From: Atriophallophorus winterbourni
Taxonomy: Eukaryota; Platyhelminthes; Trematoda; Plagiorchiida; Microphallidae
Length of the DNA stretch: 64,000 nt
Assembly (NCBI GenBank): GCA_013407085.1
Contig: JACCGJ010001353.1
Coordinates: 1-64,000 of the forward strand
Direction of reading: 5' to 3'
Positions 49,001 through 58,329 of this stretch are shown piece by piece (position 1 is the stretch's first letter; each line of letters begins with the position of its first letter). The notes under the pieces were generated by a model. That model was not told the DNA's origin and ran no database searches. It worked only from the letters and a program-made list of their open reading frames with translations. The position numbers were made by a program, and so were the translations under genes.

Positions 49001-52000
49001 GACAGTATCTTAGCCCACGTGCAATCTCGAATTTTGCGGCACTTTGCTTGGATCAGGTTTGTGCTTTCATACCATCTACGTCCGTCGCTTAAATTCTACG
49101 ACGGTTCATGCAAAGTGAGCGACGGCAATAGAATCTGATTCTCTGAAAGATGTTGGATGATTGGTAAATAAAGTTTAATTTTGAGCTCCCTGTTGTCAGA
49201 ATGCATGCCTGGTATTAAAAACGTAAAATTGAAGGCTAACTGTGGTGTTTTGTCCTGTTAATTTATTCGTGTTTGTAAACTTGGATTAGAATGAGATATT
49301 ACAGATAAACATATAGGAGGTTACTAATAATTACTTCCTTACTCACAGTATCGTTTCGTTATTTGCAGCTAATCTTTCACTTCGTTGACGGCTATTTCAC
49401 CCGCCCGTGGGGTCAGTACAATGTGAGAGCACTAGCTATCTACCACTGAATGAATAGTAGATTGATTCCACTGTCCATTTAATTTCTCTTGCATTTAGTT
49501 GGCTGACTTGATTTGTACCTGCCGCCAAATATATCAGGCCCACTTACTGAAAAGTTTTGGATATAAAAAGGTTCAACTTACGATTGTGAAACAGGAATTG
49601 TTCGGATAAGAGAACACCGGAAAATATCAAACACTAACGAAAGGTATTATTATTAAATGTTTCTGTTTTACAGTGGTTGCGGTGAACAGACAATGAACGC
49701 ACTCAGTCTTGGGGCAATTCAGAATCCCGAGGACGCAGCCGAGGTCCATAAAATCCCCATATTGCCAAAATTCTTTTGCCAAGCTAAGTTCCAGCATCAA
49801 ACGAACTCATCAAACAGCTGTATACCAAACGGGGAACAAGAGTTGCATGAGCTTCCCGCTGACGACGTCGCACTACGCCGAGTCGCTGAATGGGTCAACG
49901 CTATCGGCATTAATGCGAACATGAAAAATACCCAGCAATTTGATCCGCAACATAGACCAATTGATCACGAAAACATTCCGAGAGATTTGAGCCGACAAGT
50001 GATATTTCCCAGACTACAAATACAGACGAGTTGTGCGGCTAATCGATCGTCCACGACTCCAGAGTACCAAAAGAAAACGAATGATATGATTTCCACCTCG
50101 TAAGTTCATCTTATGTTATGAAAAATGATATGTTCCTTGCGGATATTCTACTGTTATGTTGTGTAGGCTTGTAAATTTTTCAACTGAAAGTCAAACATTC
50201 AACTCTATAACTAGAGTAGAAGAAGGCTTACAATGCCATTGAGTCGATAGAAGAGTGATCGTAAAGCTTATAAGCTGTAGATTAGCCATTTTTGTTGATA
50301 TATTCACTAATTTGTTTCTTAACATGCGGAACAGCGTCAAAATTGTGGCAGCTGTTGTTAAGCGATTTTTCCCAAGTTCTTTTATGCATTTTCCACACGT
50401 TCCCATCATCCCTAACAACTGACCTCTCTTTGCACTCATCAAGTAGGCGCAGCATAATTCCTCTTTTAACTTTTTAAATCAATTAATTCATCGAGATATT
50501 TGTAAAATAAATTAAAAGCTCATTCAAACAATTATGTAGCCATCATGGGATTCGAACTCAGAGGTGGAAAACTGGAATACGTCTAGTGGATAATAACCGA
50601 ATGTGAAATAATATATCCAAGAGTATGATAAAAATCGTGGATCGTGAGCTTTCTTGTAGTCTGATCATTTTTAAAGCATTCGATGCTTGCTACTTGAGGC
50701 GGTCAAAGCATGTGACAATTCCACCGGGTAAAATAACACTAAACTCATTCAGTTTACTTCATGATAGAGAAACGGTCAAAAGACATCACATTAGTTGTTC
50801 TTAATAAACTCATAAAATTAGATTCTGAGCATATTGATTCATACATGTCAGTTTCATTTATTTTCAATTTTTAAAACCCAGTTTACTCCTCAGAATCAAG
50901 TCTTGCGTTGTTGTTGCCGTTGGCCTCTTTCAGTCGATGTCGACCATGTACATCATAAACCATGCGGCTTTCATGTCCTACAGCTTCTCGAACGAGTAAT
51001 CAGTCGATTCGAGAGGAAGTTTCCTTTCCTAAGCCCTCAAACCGATAGGCGGTAATCGGACGAACGATGTCAATTGTGTATAGACTATTGTAATCTACGT
51101 CCTATCCTGCTTTCTTTCAGGAGCTGCTCAAATCAACGTGTTGATGCCGCTTCGCAACCAGGAGTTCACGGTCCACGTCGTTCGAATTCTCTTCAAAATC
51201 CAAACAATTTGAATGCAAACACATGTTTCTCGTTGCATAGCACTTCTTGTTCCCCAGTTGCAAGAACGAGCATGAGAAACGCGATCCCAAACCTCCGATC
51301 GACACCAAGTATAATTAATCCAGCGCAAATAGCAATCAAAAGTTTCCCAGTGGCTGAAAATGCACCCAAAGGTGTGACGCAAAATTCCCATGCTAAAGAG
51401 AATCGATGTGGCGGGCTATCGCTGAAAAAGTTTCGATTTCTCACTTTGCCATTTTTACGAACACTACGTTTGACCAGACGAAAAACAAACCACGAACGTT
51501 GTGCTTCACCAGAATCACTGAATACGGGGCAAAACAACTCCGGCCATGTAGCCAAACATTCCTTGTCATCAGTGTCGTTGAGCATGCGAAATCAGGAAGA
51601 TTATAGTGCAAAGTACCAAGTTGCTAACCCTGTTTATTTCCCATATACCAATGAGAATTTTACCTCCACCCCGAACCACACTTCTGTCCGAATGCGTGAT
51701 GCTTTGATACGAGAATCGCACAACAATGGACAGGCTTACAAAATTTCCAGCTCTTTCTGCTCCTACCCAGAATACATGGCAGATGTTCACTACCCATCTG
51801 GATTCGAAAATGATCCAAAGTACATCCTAGTGAACGGAGGACAATCATATACTTCGAGTCGCAACACTTCCATGGATTACAACATATCACCATCACACTT
51901 GGCCACCGAGCGGGCCTCTAGCCTTTTCAGGTAATAATCATCTTCAGCTTCTCTCTAATCCGTGAAACGGTTCACCTAACTAGCACCATGATATTTGAGT

Positions 52001-53902
52001 TTGCAGATTATGTGGTGTGAATGATATGAATGATTGGTTTGCATGGAGCTGTGTGCAAGTCTACCGTTGGATGTAGTATTCAGATTTGATGCCCTAACCG
52101 GAGTGCTTTATCCTCCTTTCGCGTATAATGAACACACAGAATTGTGAACCAATTTCACCAAGACGTATCCATTCAAACCATGTCTGATACGATATCACTT
52201 ACTAGGCAAGATGCTAGCCGAATACAGTTGGTAACCATTAAAAACTGCACATCAATATAGAGGAAAAACCCTACTACTAAGATAAATACATTGGGGTTCA
52301 TCCCCGCCGACAAAAACATTTGGTTTTATATCGCAACTATATTGCCACAATAATTAGCCAAGATGCACCCTGCAACTAGCTGGAACCTCACTGGCATGTT
52401 CTCTTTAAGACTGTCTAGGCCAAAGCAACGGGTATCATCAGCCTGGACGCAGTCTATGACTGTGTGTCATTTTGCCGAGGTCCAGGTTCGTAAAATTCAT
52501 GCATATAATCAGACTACAATCCAATGGAACGAAGTTGTCGAAACAAGCAACGTTGTAGGTACGAGGTGTTTTGTATAGTTACAATCTACAAGTCTATAAC
52601 GATAATCGAAATAAGCGGTGAATTAATCACAAGATGTACACCGAAAACCCTTTGTGATTGCAAGGTTTAACAGCACAATATATCAGCAAATTATTAAAAA
52701 TTTCTAAAATTTCCGCAAAACATTTTGTGGTTTAATATATTTGGACACGAGATCATGGAGAAGAAAACGAAAGTCATTATGAGAATCACTATTAAGATTA
52801 ATGTATTGTGGTGCTCACATTCCCATCCCTTACACACCACTACCGGTTTCTAGCTGTTTGCCGTCATCAGGTGGAGACAGTAAGATCAGGTTCAGTGATC
52901 CTTGAAACAGTTAAGATTGTTATTAAGATTGTTTTTCGGAACGAATGTTGTTGTCTAAAATGGGTGAGTGAAGATGAAATGTTTGATGGTAGAGTTTTCC
53001 AGAATAAAGTACTTGAACTGAAAGACCTATCGGCTATAATTTAGTTGGAGATTTAATATTTCGATTGTTAGTATGCGGCTACGCTTCCAAATAATTTATC
53101 CAAACTTTATCCGGTGCTGCAATGGCTTCGGCGATGAATTCTGTATTCTCAAAGTTTATATTACTTCACCACAAATGAGTATCTCGATAGTGTGGCTTAA
53201 AAGTGGAGTTATTTTCAATCCGCTCAACATTTTCGCTTTGTCGGCAATAAACCCGCTTTAATAGAATAATGTTTATTTGTAATTATGGTTCAAAACAGGA
53301 TGTAGTAAGCACCTTAGTCAATTGGGCAAAGAATTATTCATTCCTGAATGAATCATGTCGAAAACCTTCGAAAATGGCATCAAAATAAACGTGGGGCACA
53401 GAATTTACGCTTGGAGGCACCAACAAAATGCAATTGCTCGTGTAACATTTTTCAGATGAAAATTAGCGTTATGAATCAGGATAAAATAAAAATGTCTGTT
53501 TAAAGCGAATACCTCAAAGACGGAGCTAAAAGAAAGTCACAAAGAGACGAACGCTTGTGTGAACGCATTTCACTCCTTCGGTGCAATGAAATTGATTGTT
53601 TATTTGTTTCTACTCCAAATTAAATTAATTTAATTTACATTTTTAACGTTTGCTCTCCATTTTTTGAATTCAGCTTCAACGGTGGACCGACTTGCCCCGG
53701 TGCAACGCAATCTGGTCGTAAAAGTGTTGCCGGCGAAGCGGGAAGCAGTGGCTATGAAAGCATGCGAATCGAGACCAGCGATTTGTCGCTTTCTCATCCC
53801 GATTCGGCGAGTGAATGTTCCGCTCGATTTGTGCAGCACCTCCTCTCGAAGGATGGCTACAAGTTGAGGCGGCCGGAGGCTATCAGATATCCGGGTACGT
53901 GA
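36841..53902 (+). CDS. KIF26: KIF26/VAB-8-family kinesin-like protein (gene model, at least 14 exons)
   Basis: Joining 14 exons with GT-AG introns keeps one frame and gives about 1,396 aa counted from an ATG at 36846. The motor spans about 72-490: VKVILCIKP (strand 1), P-loop GHKQTGKT (191-198), RVSAVEISG, LSHMLFTLHVY, LQLLDLGCG, SITGMASVILALL, LPYRDSVLTHLL, then a basic neck SRLRRRRV. Beyond the motor, SSSSEQSCDTVIY and near the C-terminus SSGYES (1345-1350) are KIF26 signatures. Vertebrate KIF26 proteins bind microtubules but are reported to lack normal ATPase activity. They act in signalling and cell migration, and VAB-8 acts in axon guidance. Here the P-loop is consensus, but switch I (SDKSEGLSH, 334-342, in place of NxxSSRSH) and switch II (DLGCG, 374-378, in place of DLAGSE) are degenerate. 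The tail is Ser/Asn-rich. Upstream exons are probably missing from the model, and the 3' end is uncertain. Confidence 0.92.
37158..37182. repeat. Short tandem repeat, TTGTACA x 3
   Basis: Three perfect 7-bp units followed by a partial one, in the first intron of the kinesin model. Confidence 0.8.
37645..37923 (+). CDS. KIF26: Kinesin exon 2 (motor start)
   Basis: Acceptor ttttacag, donor ATG/gtaagc, phase 0 at both ends, 93 codons. Begins VKVILCIKPTPEEF (motor strand 1). Later it carries ITIRGHGNQVTLWD and KCYSFDGVHNDVNKM, the kinesin F-D-x-V-F block with the final F missing. Confidence 0.92.
38196..38272. repeat. Near-perfect 32-bp inverted repeat in kinesin intron
   Basis: The left arm 38196-38227 and right arm 38241-38272 are complementary at 30 of 32 positions, around a 13-nt loop. 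In RNA of the + strand one mismatch becomes a U-G pair. A weaker stem of about eight pairs continues outside the arms after a 3-nt bulge. It could be a MITE-like inverted repeat or a pre-miRNA-like hairpin. Neither is proven. Confidence 0.85.
39055..39148 (+). CDS. KIF26: Kinesin exon 3 (P-loop, first part)
   Basis: Acceptor tttttttcag, donor ACAG/gtgagc, ends in phase 1. Encodes DTIKAVLRGQDSCVLTLGHKQT. The intron splits the P-loop glycine codon. Confidence 0.93.
40033..40233 (+). CDS. KIF26: Kinesin exon 4 (P-loop, second part)
   Basis: Acceptor cttattcag, donor AACG/gtaagt. Completes GHKQTGKT, then TTMLGMDQQWQNVGVIPRAI and FAIRVSAVEISGADEKFKDL, close to the KIF26 text around its IIPCAISWLF and RVSAVEVWG blocks. 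Confidence 0.95.
41687..41986 (+). CDS. KIF26: Kinesin exon 5 (switch I region)
   Basis: Acceptor ttattccag, donor AATG/gtaagc. Contains NEVRATTMERAAALLDTAL (KIF26 RAPTAEKAAFFLDAAI block) and SDKSEGLSHMLFTLHVYQCR. The canonical SSRSH of switch I is absent. Confidence 0.93.
42946..43283 (+). CDS. KIF26: Kinesin exon 6 (switch II to helix 6)
   Basis: Acceptor gcttttcag, donor CCAG/gtaggt. Encodes RAKLQLLDLGCGRYG, where kinesins have DLAGSE, then a roughly 30-residue insert before KSLSITGMASVILALLTGQ, HLPYRDSVLTHLLKEAL and CILAHVDSESQYFKET. Confidence 0.95.
43620..43670 (+). repeat. Possible degenerate hammerhead-family fragment
   Basis: ACTGATAAAC, then GTAGAAACCGGTA and ACGG, resembles the family from the core to the cleavage site, and CCGT upstream could pair with ACGG. 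CTGATGA reads CTGATAA. Too short to be sure. Confidence 0.3.
44085..44380 (+). pseudogene. RTE-like LINE reverse transcriptase C-terminal fragment
   Basis: The + strand reads EVTLHRLRWLGHVLRMENHH, later MKALAA-stop-LAAVGSTRL and DKNRVQRRSCSRH. This is the typical C-terminal end of RTE-type LINE proteins in flatworms (R-W-L-G-H-V-x-R-M hallmark). Several stops and frameshifts. It lies in the kinesin intron between exons 6 and 7, same strand. Confidence 0.85.
44867..45322 (+). CDS. KIF26: Kinesin exon 7 (neck and SSSSEQSCDTVIY motif)
   Basis: Acceptor actttgtag, donor CTCG/gtaagt, 152 codons. Starts IVQLVSKISRLRRRRV, matching the IQIASRVLRMKKKK end of the KIF26 motor. It later has LDYSSSSEQSCDTVIYMG, a signature conserved in KIF26 proteins. 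Confidence 0.95.
45396..45659 (+). CDS. KIF26: Kinesin exon 8 (tail)
   Basis: Acceptor aaataacag, donor GGAG/gtgagg, 88 codons, phase 0. Follows a very short 73-nt intron. Polar, Ser/Arg-rich, no recognised domain. Confidence 0.82.
46193..46463 (+). CDS. KIF26: Kinesin exon 9 (tail)
   Basis: Acceptor gcttttttcag, donor CGCA/gtaagt, ends in phase 1. Polar, His/Asn/Asp-rich. No recognised domain. Confidence 0.8.
47765..48005 (-). pseudogene. CR1/Jockey-like LINE C-terminal tail
   Basis: The minus strand reads ATAIRDFKSKLDAYIKEHS and ends PHMNPQKPNT-stop, preceded by a stop-ridden SNYFSSMFV segment. This is the usual end of CR1/Jockey-type LINE ORFs. It sits antisense in the intron between kinesin exons 9 and 10. 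Confidence 0.7.
48172..48290 (+). CDS. KIF26: Kinesin exon 10 (tail)
   Basis: Acceptor attttattcag, donor CCAG/gtgaga. The 2-nt overhang completes the split codon of exon 9, and the frame stays open. Basic and polar, no domain. Confidence 0.75.
48365..48555 (+). CDS. KIF26: Kinesin exon 11 (tail)
   Basis: Acceptor tatccacag, donor TGAA/gtaagc, after a 74-nt intron. Encodes a stretch with PSPDSLADKLIESLKGI, a plausible short amphipathic helix. Confidence 0.78.
48843..49075 (+). repeat. Family D dispersed repeat, copy 2
   Basis: Matches 26160-26385 over its whole length with an insertion (gcggctaacaccgttc) near the start. Lies in the kinesin intron between exons 11 and 12. Confidence 0.75.
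49674..50099 (+). CDS. KIF26: Kinesin exon 12 (tail)
   Basis: Acceptor ttctgttttacag, donor CCTC/gtaagt. Phases match the neighbours on both sides. Contains LHELPADDVALRRVAEWVNA, a possible helix. No recognised domain. Confidence 0.85.
50910..51060 (+). repeat. Family B dispersed repeat, copy 4
   Basis: TTCAGTCGATGTCGACCATG and CCTACAGCTTCTCGAACGAG follow the family order. Located in the kinesin intron between exons 12 and 13, ending only about 60 bp before exon 13. Confidence 0.65.
51121..51930 (+). CDS. KIF26: Kinesin exon 13 (tail, largest exon)
   Basis: Acceptor ctttctttcag, donor TCAG/gtaata, 270 codons open in a 64-kb AT-rich window. Ser/Asn/Pro-rich and probably disordered, with a basic patch LKKFRFLTLPFLRTLRLTRR. 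Antisense ORFs here are shadows. Confidence 0.9.
52355..52505 (+). repeat. Family D repeat, diverged copy
   Basis: Blocks such as gactgtctaggccaaagcaa and tgtcattttgccgaggtcca follow the family D order with much divergence. In the intron between kinesin exons 13 and 14. Confidence 0.5.
52796..52905 (-). repeat. Dispersed hammerhead-family repeat, well-preserved copy
   Basis: Reverse complement of the 16390-16505 unit, nearly base for base, including the GAGCACCACAATACAT tail. Antisense within the last kinesin intron. Confidence 0.82.
52837..52874 (-). ncRNA. Candidate hammerhead ribozyme (minus strand, intronic)
   Basis: On the minus strand: CCAC (52874-52871), CTGATGA (52870-52864), hairpin CGGC-AAACA-GCTA, GAAA (52850-52847), CCGGTA, then GTGG (52840-52837), which pairs with CCAC as helix I. 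Helix III is the palindrome ACCGGU. The cleavage triplet is GUA, an allowed choice. Helix II is weak (C-A mismatch and a G-U pair). Confidence 0.55.
53674..53902 (+). CDS. KIF26: Kinesin exon 14 (C-terminal, SSGYES motif)
   Basis: Acceptor ttttttgaattcag. Encodes GSSGYESMR, matching the GSSGYES block near the C-terminus of KIF26A/B. Read through, it ends PGT-stop at 53900-53902. However CCGG/gtacgt at 53894/53895 is a good donor and would splice out that stop, so the true end may lie further on. Confidence 0.82.
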
Positions 53903-56360
53903 AGCGTCCGTTATCAAGCCTCACCTAGTGCACAACTGTATTCCATACAATGCAAAGCATACGATGTGACAAATAGAAAGCATGCATCAATTATTCTGAT
54001 GATTTAGAATGTCCATTTAAAATTCAATCTATATTTTAGTGGTAAACGTAGGGTGGTTTTCTGTTAGTTTGACTCTTGATCCGAAACCATGGCCAGAACC
54101 GCGTGATACCGGAATTAAAGATATCTCTAATTACAACTACTAATTACTTGGTCAAATAAGCCATACTTCAAATCTGGTCTCCAGCATTGCGTAGAATGTA
54201 TCACAGTTGAAGTATGTTCAAACACTGCAAATGTAAGATACACGCAGTCTTAACTGAGCGCCGATATTCCATTTACGACTTCTCGAAACTAGCGAGAGAC
54301 TGCCTCATTTCCATTGATCAACAAAGAGTTGGGTTGAGAAATTTTTCCAAACCACTCACCTCAAAATCGCTTTTATATTCTTTAGCAGATCGCTTGTACC
54401 AAATTGGCTAGTGTATATATTAAATTCGATTAGCACGAAGCGGTGAAGGTGTTAATTCACACAATAGCTTGGCTGCTTCTCATGTCGTAAGTAAAGTGAT
54501 ATTCTGAACTAAAATTACTGTGCATGCGAGCTGAGATTAGCATTCAACGAGTTTCATAAAATGCATACCTATCGGTAAAACAACCGTCTTTATTCAAGTT
54601 CTCAACGTAGGATTTATACATATGTGATAAAGCTCTATGAGCATTTAAATGAACCATCGGTTGCGTTACTCCTAATAAAGAGTATTCTGTCATTCTGTTC
54701 GATCTACCATTGTTTCGAAACCGATCTTGCTTTTCATAAGAATATAAAACGACAGAAATTGTTCTTTGCGTGTGTTTGGTTCACGTCCAAGATAGGGGGT
54801 TCATTATATTCACATGTGCAATTTGTGCTTGTCATGGTGAATATGTTGACTATGCCAATCTTCTTGAATGTTGACCACAAACTACAAACATTTGCTGAAA
54901 TTGCTCCGCTGTTTGTAAGCGCAGTAAACCTTCTCAAAGAGCCTTGTCGGATGAGTGCAATCAACGCAAAGTTCGTCGTTAGATGTGTGCTGCGAAAATA
55001 GAGTGACATTATTTAGCTATGAATGTTCTTCTTTATCAGGTGACAACCTTAGTGAAAGTATACCAATAGTGGCCTAAAGTGATTCTGAACGTCAAGTTCG
55101 ATGTTAATTTTTAGCAATTCGTACGAGAATTAGCGGAAAGTAAATCGCTACATTTCCGGTGTGAACGGAACGACAACGATTTTGACAATTGAGGTACAGT
55201 ATACTCATTTACTCAAATCCTTGTATGTAATAAAAATTGTATATTAACTGATAAATTTTCTGACGTTTCTTTTCCAATTGTAGATCCAATCTCGTTTTCA
55301 CAAATACACACCCGAGCCTCAAAAACGACTGATATTGTCCGCTGAAAACAAATTATTTCCACTTTTGTATTTTTCCCAAGAAATATTCCATCGAACTATG
55401 GTGACGTGTAACTAACCGGAAATTACTATGTACAAAAATTGTTCAATCAAGTTTTTTATTACTGTTTTTAAGTTGAATGTTCCAATATATTATCACACCA
55501 TGTAACACGTTTTCGGGTAAAAATCCTGGCAACCGAATTGCCAATTGTCGCAATTACAGCAACAGGTGTCGCATCGTTTGGAATTTAATGATGACCAACG
55601 AGAGACTACGGAGGCAGATATGCTAAAATTGGAAATATGCACCAAACGTTCGATGTATTTTGCTGATTTGCGTTTTATCGTGTGGTTATTGCTGACCTTG
55701 ACGAAGCGGTTAAATCAATTTTGAAATTTTCGCATAAACTGGATTCATTATCCTAAATGTCTTAATCAGGACTACACGTCTAAAATAATCCGTTTGAAAA
55801 ATAGTGAATTACACTGAAACTATATTTTCCCAAAAAAAATATTTTCAATTTTGTAATCCATGTATCAACGTACGAATACCTATTCGCGCGAATCAAATCA
55901 GCAACACGTATTGATCAAAGGAAGAAAACAATCAATGAAGCAAATCACCGGAAATTATGCTGGGGTCGAGACGAGACCGTGACAAGTCAAGTTTGCCAGC
56001 AGTGAATTTCCAGTTATGTGTGGGTTTAGACGTGAATCTTGTATGGATTTTACCCGGGGGTTATATGTGATCATTTGTGTAGGAACTTAGCAATAATTAT
56101 CTTAACGGTGAATTAAAATAAAACAAATTAACTGAAAAGTTCAGATAGGCTACACACAGCAGCAACATTTAGATATATCACTTTTGTGAAAACGAAAAGA
56201 AATATTAGTTGATGGTTATTGGTCGTAAAATAATTAGAAGATTACTAGCATCCCTTGTCCAAACTTTTCACACGCTCGCCACCCCGAGCCAGTCGGAAAC
56301 ATGAACTTACAGGTGACGTTATGACGTGAAAAAATACAATAATATAAAAGCAATAGAGAA
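53903..56360. other. Downstream of kinesin, mostly unassigned
   Basis: Apart from the tentative exon at 55284-55345, nothing clear. A 125-codon + strand ORF at 54624-55001 and an overlapping minus ORF have no recognised domain. AATAAA at about 55232 could serve as a polyadenylation signal only for the form that ends at 53902. Confidence 0.35.
55284..55345 (+). CDS. KIF26: Alternative last kinesin exon (tentative)
   Basis: If the donor at 53895 is used, the acceptor cttttccaattgtag at 55283 joins in phase and adds about 20 residues (DPISFSQIHTR and on) before a TGA at 55343-55345. There is no homology support, only splice-site quality and frame. Confidence 0.3.
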
Positions 56361-56362
56361 TA

Positions 56363-56568
56363 TCAAATGTAAGGCTCACGAATGTTATTCTTTTGCATAT
56401 GTAAGTCTAATTTCACTTTAAACGCCGCCAGGCAAGGATAGTCCACCACATGTTCGGGTAGGGAATTCCAAAGAAATATAGCACGTATGGCGAAAAAATG
56501 GCGCCGACAGTCAATACGGGAACTTGGGACATAAAGGGATAAGGTATGTCCGCGTGTCACTTTCCCTT
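56363..56568 (-). pseudogene. CR1/Jockey-like LINE C-terminal tail, cut by the gap
   Basis: The minus strand reads TRGHTLSLYVPSSRIDCRRH, FFAIRAIFLWNSLPEHVV and AAFKVKLDLHM, the standard C-terminal block. Its upstream part runs into the assembly gap, so more of the element may be hidden there. Confidence 0.85.
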
Positions 56569-57568
56569 NNNNNNNNNNNNNNNNNNNNNNNNNNNNNNNN
56601 NNNNNNNNNNNNNNNNNNNNNNNNNNNNNNNNNNNNNNNNNNNNNNNNNNNNNNNNNNNNNNNNNNNNNNNNNNNNNNNNNNNNNNNNNNNNNNNNNNNN
56701 NNNNNNNNNNNNNNNNNNNNNNNNNNNNNNNNNNNNNNNNNNNNNNNNNNNNNNNNNNNNNNNNNNNNNNNNNNNNNNNNNNNNNNNNNNNNNNNNNNNN
56801 NNNNNNNNNNNNNNNNNNNNNNNNNNNNNNNNNNNNNNNNNNNNNNNNNNNNNNNNNNNNNNNNNNNNNNNNNNNNNNNNNNNNNNNNNNNNNNNNNNNN
56901 NNNNNNNNNNNNNNNNNNNNNNNNNNNNNNNNNNNNNNNNNNNNNNNNNNNNNNNNNNNNNNNNNNNNNNNNNNNNNNNNNNNNNNNNNNNNNNNNNNNN
57001 NNNNNNNNNNNNNNNNNNNNNNNNNNNNNNNNNNNNNNNNNNNNNNNNNNNNNNNNNNNNNNNNNNNNNNNNNNNNNNNNNNNNNNNNNNNNNNNNNNNN
57101 NNNNNNNNNNNNNNNNNNNNNNNNNNNNNNNNNNNNNNNNNNNNNNNNNNNNNNNNNNNNNNNNNNNNNNNNNNNNNNNNNNNNNNNNNNNNNNNNNNNN
57201 NNNNNNNNNNNNNNNNNNNNNNNNNNNNNNNNNNNNNNNNNNNNNNNNNNNNNNNNNNNNNNNNNNNNNNNNNNNNNNNNNNNNNNNNNNNNNNNNNNNN
57301 NNNNNNNNNNNNNNNNNNNNNNNNNNNNNNNNNNNNNNNNNNNNNNNNNNNNNNNNNNNNNNNNNNNNNNNNNNNNNNNNNNNNNNNNNNNNNNNNNNNN
57401 NNNNNNNNNNNNNNNNNNNNNNNNNNNNNNNNNNNNNNNNNNNNNNNNNNNNNNNNNNNNNNNNNNNNNNNNNNNNNNNNNNNNNNNNNNNNNNNNNNNN
57501 NNNNNNNNNNNNNNNNNNNNNNNNNNNNNNNNNNNNNNNNNNNNNNNNNNNNNNNNNNNNNNNNNNNN
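56569..57568. other. Assembly gap (exactly 1,000 N)
   Basis: A run of 1,000 N, a round number typical of a placeholder of unknown true size. ORFs spanning it are artefacts. Confidence 0.99.
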
Positions 57569-57944
57569 GCGACAAAAATTCAGTGTTCACGAAAAATAGC
57601 AAAATCAGAATTTAATCTGGTGATACTCTTCGGTAGTTGATCGCACGATGTTGAAAGTATGACCGGTCGACGGCGAAGAATAAGATCTTGCCGATGACGT
57701 TAATCCCTTTGAGGACTTGAAGAGTATTAACAGAGTTGCACGCGTAGATCCAATATGGGAAAATCACGATAAATTCCAATTTGCTCGTATTATCGAATAC
57801 CACTACGAGAGTGGTATATCCAGAAAGCTGACTTCGAGAGGAGTCGAACAACGTATAATATGTCAAGTGTAAGTTTAAGAACAGTATATCCTGATAATCA
57901 GGAGCTCAAAATAATGCGACCGCACGGCACGTTGTCACGATTAT

Positions 57945-58015
57945 ATCAACCTGGATATTTTTAAAGCAAATTTGGACAAATACTTGATGGAAAACCCAAA
58001 TTTTGATACGATTTA
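57945..58015 (+). pseudogene. CR1/Jockey-like LINE C-terminal tail
   Basis: The + strand reads LDIFKANLDKYLMENPNF, the same tail block (FKxxLDKY) as in the other CR1-like fragments, in the opposite orientation to the one left of the gap. Very short. Confidence 0.6.
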
Positions 58016-58329
58016 CACTACATGAGTTTCCCTGTTCTTCATTTTTATTGTATATAACTCATAACTCCATCCTATGGTTATTGTTAAGCAAAATGCTTTT
58101 TAGACCATTAAAAATTTGAAACGATGAATTGTTGGTCGATTGATGTGTCATGCTTGATTGTGCTGACGTAACATGCGCGGCATTCAAAGAAGAGCTCGCT
58201 GTATGGAATTCTGCTGCGGTTTCACTTTGGAAATAAATGTGCTCAATCTGCATGTTACACCACATATTTAATCATCGGAGTGGATAGCACTCGAAAAATA
58301 GCCTGGACTGTGTAACATCCTGTGAAAAC

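Noticed and set aside
50540..50600. tRNA-like B-box (AGTTCGAATCC on the minus strand)
   Set aside because: No acceptor stem, D-arm or anticodon arm could be formed around it. At most it is a SINE remnant.
51117..51896. Minus-strand and alternative-frame ORFs over kinesin exon 13
   Set aside because: They overlap a 270-codon exon that joins its neighbours in phase. No motifs on the other strand.
56511..57640. ORFs of about 363 codons on both strands
   Set aside because: They consist almost wholly of the 1,000-N gap.
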